Below are positions 1 to 12,185 of a stretch of DNA of 64,000 nt, in pieces. A program made the position numbers and the translations under genes. This DNA comes from Viscum album. Taxonomy: Eukaryota; Streptophyta; Magnoliopsida; Santalales; Viscaceae. The notes beneath the pieces are model-generated. The model was not told the DNA's origin. It saw only the letters and a program-made list of their open reading frames with translations, and ran no database searches. The stretch covers positions 385,405,962-385,469,961 of the forward strand of contig OY728133.1 in assembly GCA_963277665.1 (NCBI GenBank). Reading direction: 5' to 3'. How positions within the stretch are numbered: position 1 is the first letter of the stretch; every line of letters begins with the position of its first letter.

Positions 1-1201
1 TATATTAGATCAATTTCATGTAATAATTGAGTTATATATATAGAATAATAAATTTAACTATTATATGATTGGAGCATTATTTTTCTATGCATTGAGCAAG
101 GGGACCAATAGTACCTGGATTATCGTATATATTATTATATGATCATTTTATATACATTGGAAAATTTTATCATACTGTTTAAAATATATTCAATGGGGAA
201 GAAAATAAAATACACATGACATTATTAAAAACTCTGTGAAATACTAATGAATTAATGAAGTTCTTGAGTTGATATTCAGAAGGAGGATTATTTTGAGATC
301 AGAAATTTCAATATTGCATAAAATAATATTGATGAAATTGTTTGAATCACATGAACATGTTAATTAAGGTTAGTTATTCATTTGAAGAAAGAATAATTAT
401 CACTAGAGAAATTTAGGAACTAAAATTTAATCACTCAATGAATATCAGAAATTGAAAAGACTGATGCCAAAATATACATGCATGAGAAGGATGTAAGGTA
501 TAATAATTTATTAATATCAAAAACCTAGATCTTTAATGATATGGTGTGAACAAGTTTCAGGATAAATATTATTACTTCAATAAGTTGTTGAGGATCTTGA
601 TGTTGTACACAACTAAAATAGACCCAGTACACACTAAAAGGAAGAACTATTTCAATTGTTTTAGAAGAATCATGAATAAAATCGAGATATTATTATCTGT
701 GGATCAATCATATTTAGATGAAGAAGAATACTATGATTAGGGCGTCTTTCCCGATTCTAAAGACGCTCGAGTTCGAGGTGTCTAACCAGTTTAGAAGAAT
801 AAGAATAAGAGACTTTTTGGGTGTCTTACCAACCAAGATAGAAGAGTTAGTTAATAGGGTATAGAAAAAGGATCAACTGATGGATTGAATACTAGGGCAT
901 ATAACCATTTTTTACCTTTATCATTATAAACACCATATGATTTTTTTGAGAATCCATATTGGGGGGAATAACCAAAACATGTACGAGTTGATATTTATAC
1001 CAAACCTTCTAAATACCTTTTGTTGGGATGTCATTTATTATTTTTTCACATGAATTGAGACTGTGAGATATCACTAGGTGGATCTAGGACCTAAACATGT
1101 TTGAGTGGTTCAATTCAAAAAAAATAGAATATTTAAAATTAAACCACTAATTCACCCCCCCCCCCCACCTCTTAGTTGTTAATCTGGCATTGGGCACTTC
1201 A
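1..1201 (+). repeat. Left LTR of element A (5' truncated by window edge)
   Basis: This stretch is repeated, diverged but in the same order, at about 6700-7882. Shared blocks include the GAGATATCACTA stretch (1067 and 7759), the GAGGATCTTGA/CAAG block near 590 and 7270, and the GTGTCTAACCA blocks near 778 and 7481. The LTR appears to end in TTCA at 1201, just before a degenerate Met-tRNA primer site, and has a run of 12 C at 1155-1166 close to its 3' end. A C-rich tract there, followed by a Met primer site, is common in Ty1/copia LTRs, so copia is my guess. The 5' end lies outside the window. Small open frames inside it, such as 546-740, look like chance. Confidence 0.7.
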
Positions 1202-1203
1202 AT

Positions 1204-1215
1204 TGGTACTAGAGG
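1204..1215 (+). other. Degenerate primer binding site (initiator Met tRNA type), element A
   Basis: TGGTACTAGAGG starts two bases after the inferred LTR end. It matches the common plant TGGTATCAGAGC site except for a TC/CT swap and the last base. The position and sequence together orient element A on the + strand. Confidence 0.5.
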
Positions 1216-1275
1216 ATATGCCCCATATAAATATCAGAGAAAAAAACTATTATTGTTTGTAATAACCATTATGAA

Positions 1276-1584
1276 GTGATGATTTTAGGTTTTTTTGAGT
1301 TATCTCACATTGAGAAAAATGAATTTACTCTCAAGGATAAAAATCTAGGGAGTTCCACCAAAACACGGAATAATTGGAAGAGAAGAGTGGAAAGGTTGTT
1401 AGAAAAGTATCCGACTATTAATGTAGAAATACCACTAACTCAATGTAATCATAGTGGTACAGGTAGTGGTTATTCTTTGGATTATTATTATTCTAATGAA
1501 CCATGTCCAAACTATGAGGATAAGGAATCACTTAGTGATAATAATTTTGAATTTAACAAACATATGAATAATTTTTATAAATAA
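1276..1584 (+). CDS. Unrecognised 102-residue open frame in element A
   Basis: This is the longest plus-strand frame in the interior of element A, beginning about 60 bp after the primer site where a gag gene would be expected. The predicted protein is charged and Asn/Ser-rich, with a basic stretch near residue 35 (NWKRRVERLLEKY) and a Tyr/Ser-rich middle. I see no zinc knuckle and no gag homology that I recognise. Downstream, 1585-1720 reads on for another few dozen codons in the same style after a stop, so this could be the front of a decayed gag-like or captured gene. It could equally be a chance frame in AT-rich DNA. Confidence 0.2.
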   Translation: MMILGFFELSHIEKNEFTLKDKNLGSSTKTRNNWKRRVERLLEKYPTINVEIPLTQCNHSGTGSGYSLDYYYSNEPCPNYEDKESLSDNNFEFNKHMNNFYK

Positions 1585-4500
1585 GTGGACAAATGTATTT
1601 TTGATAATATCAAGGGATTCCTTTTTGATAAATCACTACTAAAAGAAGAAGTTGAAAAATTATATGATGCACTATGTAAGACGATTTGAAATTTAATCAC
1701 ACTCACAGACCTAATTGAAGAAAACTAATAGTAAATTTTTCATAATGAAGAATAATCGATAAGATATAACTATGAGAAAGTTGTTTTTGAGATTTTTTTA
1801 TAGAATCATTTCAGGAACATAAAAAATTCCACATATCTTCTATGGATGACATGAATTATCAATTTGATATCCAAACAAAGTGGATCAGAAATCTTCAATC
1901 ATTGTTGGAAGAAAAGGTTTCATTTCCTGAAGTGGGTGTTGAGTAGATGAGGAATGACTTTGATGATAAAGTTTAATTTGACTAGGATTTTAATAATTTA
2001 CTCATCATGAGATATATTTAATTAAAAATTAAATTGGTCAATTTTGGAAAGATTTATGTTGATACTTCACAATAAAATATGTATGTTTTGAATTCCACAC
2101 AATTCTATTTGAGTTATTATATCTCTAATTTATCTTCATCACAATTACATCATCTAAAGGTCCGTCCAAAACCGCAATGAATAATGAGATACCATATGTA
2201 TCTAAATGTATTGATTTTTCTAAATATATTTTTATAAAAAGTTCTTGTATAAATAAAAAATCTATAAAAATATGGATGATATAAATGGATAATATCCTAA
2301 AACCATGTAAATTGTTGATAATATAATTTTTATAAGTGTTGGATCCCCACAATAAGCCTAATAGGTGGTGAGAAAGAAGCAAAAATACTATGTGGTAAAT
2401 TATTAAAAATATATAGAAAATAAAATAAGATCAAGGCTTGTGGGTAATGTTGGTGTTGCAACAAATTTAGGCATTATGTAGTGGATATTTGAAATAATAC
2501 TTTAAATGCTAATGTACAATGTAATCCTATATTAATTGGAATACATCAATAGATGAATATATGACAACATCCATATAATAATAAAAATTTCATGGTTCAA
2601 ACATATTCAAGGTTCTTGGTTGTGTTTGTGATGTTTTAAATAAAAGTATTCAAAAAGGTGATACGTGTACATATAAATAGGTATCAAGAATGAATGGGAT
2701 GATAAGACAACGTGAGAAAGAAGCGACAACCTTGTGTGGAAACCTAAAAAAATATGAAAATTTAGATTACTCCCAATAAGATTGAGTAGAAATCATTCCC
2801 CATCACAATACATAATAAATAACCAAAAAACCAAATCCATTTAGATTAACATGAGTGATAAATATAAGAATAAAGATATGAATATATGATATCATCTAAA
2901 TCCATGTGGAAACTAAAAATAATATATTAACATTCCCAAAGAAATTTATGTTTTTTTAAACTGATTTTGGGAAAGGCATAAAGATAGAAGAAGAACAAGT
3001 AAAATCTCATGATAAAGGTAAAATAAAGATTCCACAAGAAGAAGGAAAACTCCAAGAGTGGTTTTCAATAAAGGAAAAATCATGTGTTAAAAAAGATCTA
3101 TGTGAGTAATGGAATAAATATTGACATAATGGGAGAGGATGTTTGACCACATTTCCAACATAATAAGAAGTCTTGAAGGAAATGAGTCTTTCATCAAAAG
3201 ATGTATATGTCTTGGGGGATAAAGAGAAACAAACTATATCATGAAATGAAACTATTGACATGATAAGATCCAGGTTTCCAATGGATAAATTAGATTTAAA
3301 AATAATATATGGAAGAATGAAAACATGAGTATGTGGAGAAACTTGGTTGAGATAATTGTCCCAAATGCACAATTCACATTGAGGAACATATTACATCACC
3401 ATATTCCATTTTGAATTTTTTTTATTTAATTTTTGTTTACAATCTAGGTAATTAAAGGTATAGTTTGATCTCAGGGGAGTAGAACCTATGAATATATGAG
3501 TGTTGTCATATTATAGATAGCAAGGAAGTGTGGATGTGGTCAAAAATTGAAAACCTCATAAATAAATCCATTTTGGTGTGTTATAAAACTGGAATATCTT
3601 AAAATAAATTCTTGAAGAGACCCACCATCATGAAGATGTTGATTATTTTTTTCCTTTACGGGGAGCCATGTTTATAAGGGAGGATACCAAAACATTTTAA
3701 TATGAATCTTTGATTTTCGGGACAAACTAGTAAAAATAAATATTGTGGTATTAAAATCACTCCCTATAATCTACTATAAATGGATTTATAAACATTATAA
3801 ATCGGTAATTAATGTTTTATTGAGTAGGGGGTATATATCTAATAAACATTTACTTTTTAATGTGTTTGTAAGATTTTTAATTTTATTGATAAATCATATT
3901 ATTTAATGCCCTTAAAATAATAATTAAGAATTTCTAAGCATGATCTCCCATGCATGGTAACCTACGAGAAAAAATTGGTTGTATCTATCAGGTTTTCTAC
4001 ACCAGTTTATCCCACCATTATTTAGAGTTGATTAACTAAAGGGTATTTTCTATGAATACCTTATGATATCATCCCTTCCCCATATTAATTCTAGTAATAC
4101 TCTTTAGAGTTTCTAGAAACAATTTTTTAGAAGAAAGATGAGATGGAAATACCCAACATACTATTTTCATTTATTGTAAATGAGGGGAGAAAAATATTGA
4201 CTTTATTTAGTGAAGAAGAATCGATAACAAATAAAAATTGGGTTATTGAAGGGAATAAGTTCATTATTAAATAATGAATGTTTTCCTTATTTACAATATA
4301 TCATAATGTCAATATATGTGGAAGACTTATATGAGTATCTAAAAAATGAATGTTTTTCATTATTTTCATTATATCATAAAGTCAATATATATGGAAGACT
4401 TGTATGAAGAGCTAAGTATTCTTTAATATTCATGGAGAATTGTTATGGATTAATTTATTATAATATGTTATGGATTCATTTAATGGAGTTTTTAGTCATG

Positions 4501-6640
4501 CTTAGATAATTATCCTTGAATTAATGTGATTATTATCATTTTTATCTGCATAAAAATTGAAGATAATTGTTGATGGTGAAGGAAAATTGTCTAAAACAAT
4601 TATAAGACCGTGAAAATGTTTATTTTCAAAAAGTATAATTAATGGGATGATTTTTTGAACTGAACATTACTTGAAAATACATGTGCAATGGATTTTTCAC
4701 TATGTTTTAAAAAAATGGAAAATTAAATGAAGATAATTCGAAATAATATTTTGTATGGTGATTTGAGAGGAAAACATTTTGAAGATGGAATGGAAATTAT
4801 TTTTTATTTCATATTCTCTATAATTTTTTCTATGTATATGAACATGGAATTAATTAAAAAAATTGGTTCATACCACTAGATAATGGTCAAGGATGAGCTT
4901 GAACATGAAATTGTTGGACCTGAAGGTCAACCACAATAAAATAAGAAGTCTAGGATAACCCATGGGTGGCAGAGGAGGTATAGTTCCTACTAGGTGTGGT
5001 CAGGCCCATGTATAAGGCCCACAGAGAGCATGCTTGAGGTCGTGCATAGTTTGGGGCAATATCCAATTGGAATAGAGGCCCATGGTGTGTGAGATGTGAG
5101 ACCGGTGATAACCCTTAGTATCCATCATGATGAGGTAGTGATAGTAATTGATTAATAAACCACTTCCAAGATGATTTGAGTATTTCATGTGGTACAAGCT
5201 TATTTGTTAGTACTGTTCGCCTATTTAAGAAGATAAACATATAATTATCACTATTAAATCATGAATATCTCTATAATTTGAATTTTCCATGATGCATTTA
5301 TATTAATTGGAAGATCATATTCAACTATATTATATAATAATCATTTCTTTAATGATGTTTTTAAGAACTAAGGATCCTCATATGATCCCGATCACTGTGA
5401 GGGATCTTCTAAAGCCCTTCAAGTTATTGAAAAATTACTAAGTATGATTTTCTGCAATGAATTAAAAAAAATTTGATGATGAGTTTTCAAATCAATGGAA
5501 CTATATAGAAGAAACATTGTCTTAGGTATAAAAATCCACATAGAAAATGAAATGGTATGCATGAATAATTGTTTCATCTGAGGACCACATAGTGAGAAGA
5601 AGAGTTTATAGATAAAGTTTCTATTTAGACAATAACATGTTATACATAATATACTAACAAATTGAGTATACAAATTTTTCTATGTTAAAATGATGATATG
5701 CAATGAGAGATTTCGTACATGTTGAGTATATATGAGAAGTTATGCACAAATTCCATGTGACGATGAATAATTCTATGATAAAAAAATACCACAAATGATA
5801 TACTATGTTTTTCAGTTAGAGTTTGTACTAAAAATGCTATGTGGACAAAAATAATAGTACATGAATGCAAAGAAGCATCTATGTGATTCATTTATTCATG
5901 TAGCACATAAGGAGGTATAATAATGTGTAATGAAGATTCAAATAGTTCATGAGAAATTCCAATTTTTGTTGAATGAATAGTTGTATAATTGAAGTTGTTC
6001 TTGTGAATGTTATTTATTTGTAGATGAATACACTATATGAGAAGATAGTATGACAATGAGGAGTTTCTGGTGAAGAGTTTTATAGTATATGACCAAGTAT
6101 ATTTATGGTGAATAATATTTAGTTTTAAAAAATGATAAATCTAGTAGACTATGAATCCACTATGTGGATGAGTACTATGTGAAGATGAGTTTGTGTGAAA
6201 TGGTTGGCAAGACATGCTATGAAGAAAAAATTATTTAAAATGCTATGTGGATCATGAATTCTGTGATGACCATGTTGTTTTTAGAGAGAGGTGATGTATT
6301 AAATGGTTGAACATATATTTTTGGAGGATCCTTGTCTAAACCACTTTTTAACTGCTTCTTTATTTCCTATAAATATGTGGTTAACACTCAGCTAAAATAT
6401 TTATCATGTATTTCAATTATGTTCTTCATCAAGAGCAGAAGCTCATATTTTTCTCCAGTTTATCTCTGAAAATCATATTTTGTTTTTAGTGAAGGTGAAA
6501 ATTCCACAAAGAAAATCGGTATCCTATATGTTATGTGGATGGAGTTATATACTAATTACACGTTTTTTAATTATTTAAAGAGAATTATTTGTACTTGAAA
6601 AAAGAACCAGCTTGTTATTTGATGCAACATTACAAGAAGC
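1585..6640 (+). other. Interior of element A with no recognisable gene
   Basis: About 5 kb of AT-rich sequence. Open frames on the minus strand at 2125-2382, 3007-3372, 5419-5673 and 5685-5891 have no motif I recognise and no codon pattern suggesting use. A weak copia-pol-like stretch (reading roughly FKVLGCVCDVLNK) occurs near 2605-2650 on the + strand but is too short to call. A 72-bp tandem duplication lies at 4273-4416. Confidence 0.4.
4273..4416. repeat. 72-bp tandem duplication
   Basis: Two adjacent 72-bp units start with AATGAATGTTTT at 4273 and 4345. They share ATATCATAA, GTCAATATAT and TGGAAGACTT blocks at the same offsets. The units differ by scattered substitutions, so the duplication is not recent. 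Confidence 0.7.
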
Positions 6641-7882
6641 ATCAAGAAAATGAACCAACAGTATGTGATGAATCATGTTTTTTTATATAGTCATATAATG
6701 TACATTAGAGTAATTTTTCATACTAATTGAGTTATATATAGGGAATAGAAAATTAATGTGCTCCATGATGCGATCATTAGCTTTCAAAGCATCAAGAAAG
6801 TGGACCAACAGTATGTGGCTTATCATATATGTTATATAATGATCATTTGATGTACATAGGCTAATGTTTTCATACTATTTAATGTAAATTCAATGAGAAA
6901 TAAAAAAATCCATATAAAATTATTGATAATTACATGGAATACTCATGGTTTCATTATGAAATTAAGTTGAGATTTATAATTAGAATTATTCTGCAATTTG
7001 AATGTTTAATCTTCCATAAAAATATATTTTATAAATAGTGTGCATCAATTACACAAATTGATTTAGGCTGAGAATTAATCTAAAAATTGAATAATTATTT
7101 AATAATAATTTGACTAAGGAATATCTTATCATCCACTGGAGATCAAAAATTGGAGATACTAAAGCAAAAATATTCTTATAGAAGAAGAAAGTCAGGATTG
7201 AAAATTCAGTAATCTGAGATGAACCGGATCATCCAAGATCTGGGGTGAACGAGTTTCAAGACCAAAATCCTTACTTCAAGGATCAATTGAGGATCTTCAA
7301 GTTTTACACAAATAAAATAGATCCAATGCACTCATAGATTAATATTTACATCATGTGTTATAAAAGAAACCAAAATAAAATATAGAACTTTATATTTTTG
7401 GATGAATAACAATGATAAGAAGAAGGAGGTTGTGACTGAGGTATTCGACAAGATATTGAAGAGTCTTGAGGATGGGGTGTCTAACCAATCTATAAAAGGA
7501 ATTGAAAATGGTTTTGGTGTCTAACCAACTGAGGTAGATAAGTTGGTTTCTAGGGTGTAGAATTGGTATCAACTGGAGGATCAACTATTGAGGAATATAA
7601 CCAATTGTTGACTTATTCATTGTAATCATCTTTGTATTTAGTGTAGAATCCAAGTTGGGGGTATCTAATAGGGAAAGGAGTACGTTTTTTACCAAAACTT
7701 ATAAATACCATGTGTTCTTATCTCATTGATTATTTTTTTCTTATTAAGTGATCTTCTGAGATATCACTAAGTGAATCAAGAATGTTAACAGAATAGAGAT
7801 TTTGAATTAAAAATCAAAATAATTTTTAAAATTAACAGCTAATTCAACACCTACTCAATGGTCAATCAAGCCTCACACTTTA
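6640..7882 (+). repeat. Right LTR of element A (start approximate)
   Basis: It aligns over more than 1.1 kb with 1-1201 and ends with CACTTTA near 7882, the counterpart of CACTTCA at 1201. Its first part contains a duplicated block (GCATCAAGAAA...GACCAACAGTATGTG) about 150 bp apart, near 6639 and 6789. I could not identify a clear polypurine tract, so the left boundary is uncertain by perhaps 100 bp. Confidence 0.6.
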
Positions 7883-8340
7883 GAAGATATTTCTCTACTA
7901 TCCGAAATCTGACAACATTATTACTTGATAGCACACCAGTTAGTTCGACCCGAAAGAAAAATAGAAGCAATCATGTAACTGTCAAAAATCATAGAAAGTG
8001 ATGTATTGAACACATATTTGTTTACAATCAATGTTTCATTGAAGGAAGCAATTAGATGTGGAATGTGAACGTAAAGTAATGAATTCACAGAGACAGTGGA
8101 TATAGAAATTATACCAATAATTCATAATATAAGATTGTTATGGATTGACCATATTTATAAATTGATCGACCATAATTATAAGAAGATTGATTATAAGTTC
8201 ATGTTATGAAAAATAAATTATATCATTATATCCACCCATAATTATCACAAAGTATTAAAGATACTTTGGATTCTGATGTTTCAAACCTGAAGTGGCCCTG
8301 TATGTTGATGTAGAAAACATAAAGTGAATATGTGAGTTGT
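7883..8340. other. Unassigned spacer between element A and the Ogre-type element
   Basis: AT-rich sequence without an open frame, tRNA-like fold or repeat that I can recognise. It may be the target DNA into which the two flanking elements inserted. Confidence 0.4.
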
Positions 8341-8591
8341 TGAAACTCTTGAGTAAGTCAAAAATACTATGAAGGCATCCACTAGATATTTCAAAATCTC
8401 AAGAATAAGTTCTAATAATTAAAAGGCAAGACCCTATTTCAAGTGAATTCATGGCAGACCTGCGTGACTGACCTCCGCAGTGGATCTTTGTGGTGGTATA
8501 CTTTCTAAACATCTACGCGGTGGACATAAATGGAGGCACTACACAATGGACATCCTCCAAAAAATTCTTTCGACCCCCCCCCCAACATTGC

Positions 8592-8600
8592 CCATAAATA
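8592..8600 (+). promoter_or_regulatory. Possible TATA box of the Ogre-type LTR
   Basis: CCATAAATAAG lies just upstream of the CCTTGGGCTCCTC block that is conserved between the two LTRs. The right copy has TTTAAATAATAA in the same place. The position, about 250 bp into the LTR, and local conservation suggest a core promoter. There is no other support. Confidence 0.3.
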
Positions 8601-8826
8601 AGACCCTTGGGCTCCTCATTTAAGGACTGATAAAGTTGAAAGACTTTCTAAATCTCCCATTGCATAGATCTCTCAACCAGATCCCTCAAATTGTCTTAGT
8701 TATATCCTTAAAAACATGATAAAAGAGATAATTAAATGGGATAATAATGTTTTGAAATTCTTTCACAATTCAAAGCTTACATACGCTTGGTTCCCCTATG
8801 TAAATCATTTTCATTAGTCATTGTGC

Positions 8827-8878
8827 ACACCTGCGTGGTACACCGGTGTAGTACAGTTGTGCGGCACACCTAGCAGGG
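8827..8878. repeat. 13-bp minisatellite in the 5' LTR, 4 units
   Basis: Four consecutive 13-bp units of the type ACACCTGCGTGGT start at 8827, 8840, 8853 and 8866. The right LTR has six such units at 29696-29773, so copy number changed after or during insertion. Confidence 0.75.
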
Positions 8879-9693
8879 TACCTACACTATAGAGCTGCTC
8901 AAAGGGCCTACACATCATCTTAGATACCCTCGTTAAGGAAATTTAAAGAAGGGTATCTCCTTCCTTGGTTCCCATATCTAAAAGGGACTAATTTGAAGCC
9001 TCCACCAAAACCTCATGACTCATCTAACCTTTGAGAAAGACACATCAATGTCTCTCCTATTTGGGTTTGTATATGCATAGTCTGAGGTTTACCACAATTA
9101 TTTCACAATGGGATTAAGATTCATGGAGTATTTGTGGGTTTTTATATCCATGGTCACATGGACCTTTCTCCTATGAGTATTTATAGGGTGTTCCCAATTT
9201 GGAGGATTAGGGTTTAGGTTCTGACCTCCCCTTATCATCTATAAATCCCAAAACCTCAGGTCTCTGGTAGGGAAGGTACAGTTCAAAAATTCTTTTCCAT
9301 TCAAGAAAATGAGAAGTCCCCCTCCTCTCATGAGATCCACTAGGGAATCCATCCTGGTGTAAGCCCCAAACTGTTTGATGTAGAGGGTTGTAGTCATGAT
9401 CCTCTATACTTCTTTCACCCTCACACCTCCCTTAAATTGGACCATTGTACAATATAAAGAGAATATAGTGAATGATCATCACCTTTCCCTCTTCCCCAGT
9501 CGTCTCGGCCTCATCCACCCTTGTCGATGTAGGTGTGTCCTCTTCCACTAGTGAAGGAAGAAAATTGTGGGTGTGTTTGTTGAATATTTCACATCCTTTT
9601 AATCCTCACACCTAAGATGACTCGTGTCGGCTTAGAGATTCATGATGACTTCAAAATTTTCACAAACATACATGAATATTGATCTTCAAGAAC

Positions 9694-10390
9694 TTTGATT
9701 CCCACCATAATTGGGATACGTAGGAAGCCTTCTCAGCGACCAAGATCACTGGATATCCTCTTCAGGAGTCCAACCCAAATTCCCTTAATCTAGGCATCTT
9801 TCTTAGGAATAATCCCCCAATTAAACACCCAAAACACCAAGGAATATATTTTTTGAAGTAAACCCAAAATAATTTCTCTCAAAGAACTACACTATCATAT
9901 GAGACTCGTTGAACTATGAGAAATTTGATTCCCATCATAATTGGTATGTGTAAGAAGCCTTCTCAGGGACCAAGATCACTGGATATCATCTTCAGGAGTC
10001 CAAACTTAATTTTATTAATTTGGGCATCCTCCTTAAGTATAAGACCAAAATTAAACAATAAAATCACCAAGGAATCCTTTTAAGGATGCAGGCCCAAACT
10101 CATTTTTATCAAATGACTACACTCTCATATTAGACTTATTGAACTATGTGGGTTTTTATTCCCATCAAAATGGGTCAAATTGGAAGCCTCTATGAGGTTT
10201 AAACCCAACACTTAAAATCAACCATTTCCTACTAAGGCCATATTCCCAATGGGGTATAATCTTACATGGAAACCCATATTATTTCTATGTTCCTTGGCCT
10301 TCTTAGGCATATGTCCCACAACAAACCATGATAGAGAACCTTTCGCATAGATGTCCCTACCACATGACATTAAATTGTACTGTTTGGTCC
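9694..10390. repeat. 230-bp tandem repeat inside the 5' LTR (3 units, the last decayed)
   Basis: The phrase TTGATTCCCACCATAATTGG recurs at 9694, 9924 and, more decayed, 10154, an exact 230-bp period. Each unit also carries the GGAAGCCT phrase. The first two carry GATCACTGGATATC and CAGGAGTCCAA. The same period is found in the right LTR. Confidence 0.8.
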
Positions 10391-11054
10391 TTATCACATG
10401 ACATTAAAGGAGTGATGTGTCCCATTAAGTAGCACCAAAATATGATGGTTATGATTAATTTCACAAGGATTTGTAGGTATCCCATCTTATTAGTACGATC
10501 CCAACATCAAAACGAACCTTCATCTCTCTAGATGATAATAAATTCTTGAGTGCCCCACTGAGAGGCTTAAAACCCATTATCATTATAATAATGATTAAAG
10601 GAATCTCCAAATATTATATGAGAGGATAACATTGATGGAGAACCTCGAATACATATGGATGTATCCATTAATGAAGAACCTTGAATAGCTATGGATGATT
10701 ATAAAATTCACACATGATAATAATTTATTGTAAATTCTTGGGTAAACCTATATTATCCTTGGTGAATTAATAAAGATTCTTGAAAATATCTAAAATCTAT
10801 AAAGAGGGTCCCAGAGTAGAAAATAATTTCCCCAAAAGGATGTGATGAGTCCAACCTCCCATCCTCTCATCCAATGAATTTTCTTAAGTATCGTAAGTTC
10901 AAACATAATGAATTCCTATAGTTGGAAAGAAGGCCCCTTTTAGATAAGGAACTATTAGATGTTTCTAGTTCTATGAATAAATCCAATGGAAACATCCTAG
11001 AAGCAGTGATTCTAAAACTAGAACACACGTTCCAATGAACTACGAAACAAAAAA

Positions 11055-11072
11055 TGGTGATCCCAATTTGAA
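11055..11072 (+). other. Degenerate primer binding site of the Ogre-type element
   Basis: TGGTGATCCCAATTTGAA begins five bases after the LTR end. Ogre/Tat elements use an Arg-tRNA-type site beginning TGGCGACTCC. The match here is partial (about 11 of 18 positions), as expected for a decayed copy. Confidence 0.4.
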
Positions 11073-11788
11073 TCCTTACACAAGTTGATAGTGTTACCCA
11101 CCTGTTAGGACCCTATCAATTGATAAAAGAATGTTAGATAAAGGAATCAGTCACAGATGTATCCATCTAAAAGATTATTATTTAATGGATTTTATTATTA
11201 TTTTCACATTTTCATAGAACTCCCTTCACTCAAAATGGATTCTTTCATTTTTTCACCCATGAATTCCTCAGCCACTACTCAAGATGGATCCTCATCCGCT
11301 TAAAGGATGTCATTACCAAATCAGTGTCTTCAACGCTAGGTCGCCAATTTTTTGGCAAGTGAATAACATCAGCATGGTACTGTCCCAACCCTGGAGGCTA
11401 CCTGATAGGCTCCCCATGTTAATAACAACCCTTGATCGTCCAGTCAGTGATGACTGATGGTCAATAAGTAGACAATACCAACCACCATATTTAACCATTT
11501 TGGCCCATTATCCCTGTAATGCAATAACCAGTCCCTCCCATAATATATATATGTGGATCAAGAGGTCAGTGATGACCTCAATTCAAAGATTTAGGGGTCC
11601 ATCCCAAGGAATCCCATGAACAATTGGCGCTAGAATAATCGCACAACAGTGAACCCCCAATACGATGGGGGTGTTGCCTCCAGTTCTTCGGGTTAGGTCC
11701 CTCAAACCCGGGAGAAAAATATGAACTGACAGGGACAACTTATGGCCAACAGGAAGCTGGTTTTTACCTTTTACCCCTCCGGATAAGT
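11073..11788 (+). other. Leader of the Ogre-type element, upstream of the tandem array
   Basis: No plus-strand gene is visible. Minus-strand frames at 11313-11498 and 11583-11867 have no motif I know. The second runs into the tandem array and looks like a by-product of repeat structure. Ogre elements typically have a long untranslated leader here. Confidence 0.45.
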
Positions 11789-12185
11789 CCATCAACCTAA
11801 CTTGATGGTAAACAGCAAGAGGGCACATACACTCATTAGTCCTAGTTCTGCTACCCATCAGACTCATCTAGAAGTGACCCACCAATCCTACCAGGTAAAT
11901 CTAGTGGCATACCGTGAATAGACACATACACATTCTTGCCAATTATCAGTCAGTCAGCAGGCTCATTTGACTACACTCAAGGAAGCCTTCCAATCAAATG
12001 TGGTGGAAACATGTAAACAGAAACATACACTTGCATACACTCACTAATTCTGCCAATAGTCTCATCTACATACATTGAAAGAATTCCGTCAACCATGATT
12101 GACAGAAAATAGCCAGCAGTCAAATACACTTTCCATCATTCATCAATCCTACCAATAGTCTCTTTTGGAATCAACTGAAGATGTC
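11789..12185. repeat. 99-bp tandem array in the Ogre-type leader
   Basis: The phrase ACATACAC/ACTC recurs at 11825, 11924, 12023 and 12122, an exact 99-bp period. It is each time followed by CTRCC/GCCAAT...TCTCATCT-like text. A short inverted repeat opens the first unit (CCATCAA at 11789-11795 with TTGATGG at 11802-11808) and reappears three units later (GTCAA 12088-12092, TTGAC 12099-12103). Less regular copies of ACATACAC continue at about 12577 and 12644, so the array once reached roughly 12700. Confidence 0.75.

Larger units (their letters stand above)
1..7882 (+). mobile_element. Element A: old LTR retrotransposon, probably Ty1/copia-like or a non-coding derivative
   Basis: Two related LTR-like ends (1-1201 and about 6640-7882) bracket about 5.4 kb of AT-rich DNA. 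A Met-type primer site follows the left copy. I find no convincing gag, protease, integrase or RT signature in 1216-6640 in either strand. Frames are short and interrupted. It may be a very old copia element whose genes have decayed beyond recognition by eye, or a large non-coding derivative (LARD). The precise start of the right LTR, and any target duplication, could not be fixed. Confidence 0.55.
8341..11049 (+). repeat. 5' LTR of the Ogre-type element
   Basis: About 2.7 kb, from TGAAACTC to CGAAACA, repeated at 29212-31942. Landmarks shared with the right copy include the CCTTGGGCTCCTCATTTAAGGA block (8608 and 29473), a 13-bp minisatellite (8827-8878) and a 230-bp tandem repeat from about 9694. 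Divergence between the copies is high, with many substitutions and small indels, so the insertion is old. Confidence 0.85.

Noticed and set aside
2605..2650. Copia-pol-like phrase in element A
   Set aside because: Only about 15 codons resemble it and no neighbouring motif supports it.
11789..12185. CRISPR-like regular spacing
   Set aside because: Whole 99-bp units are related, not short identical repeats with unique spacers, and the context is a plant retrotransposon.
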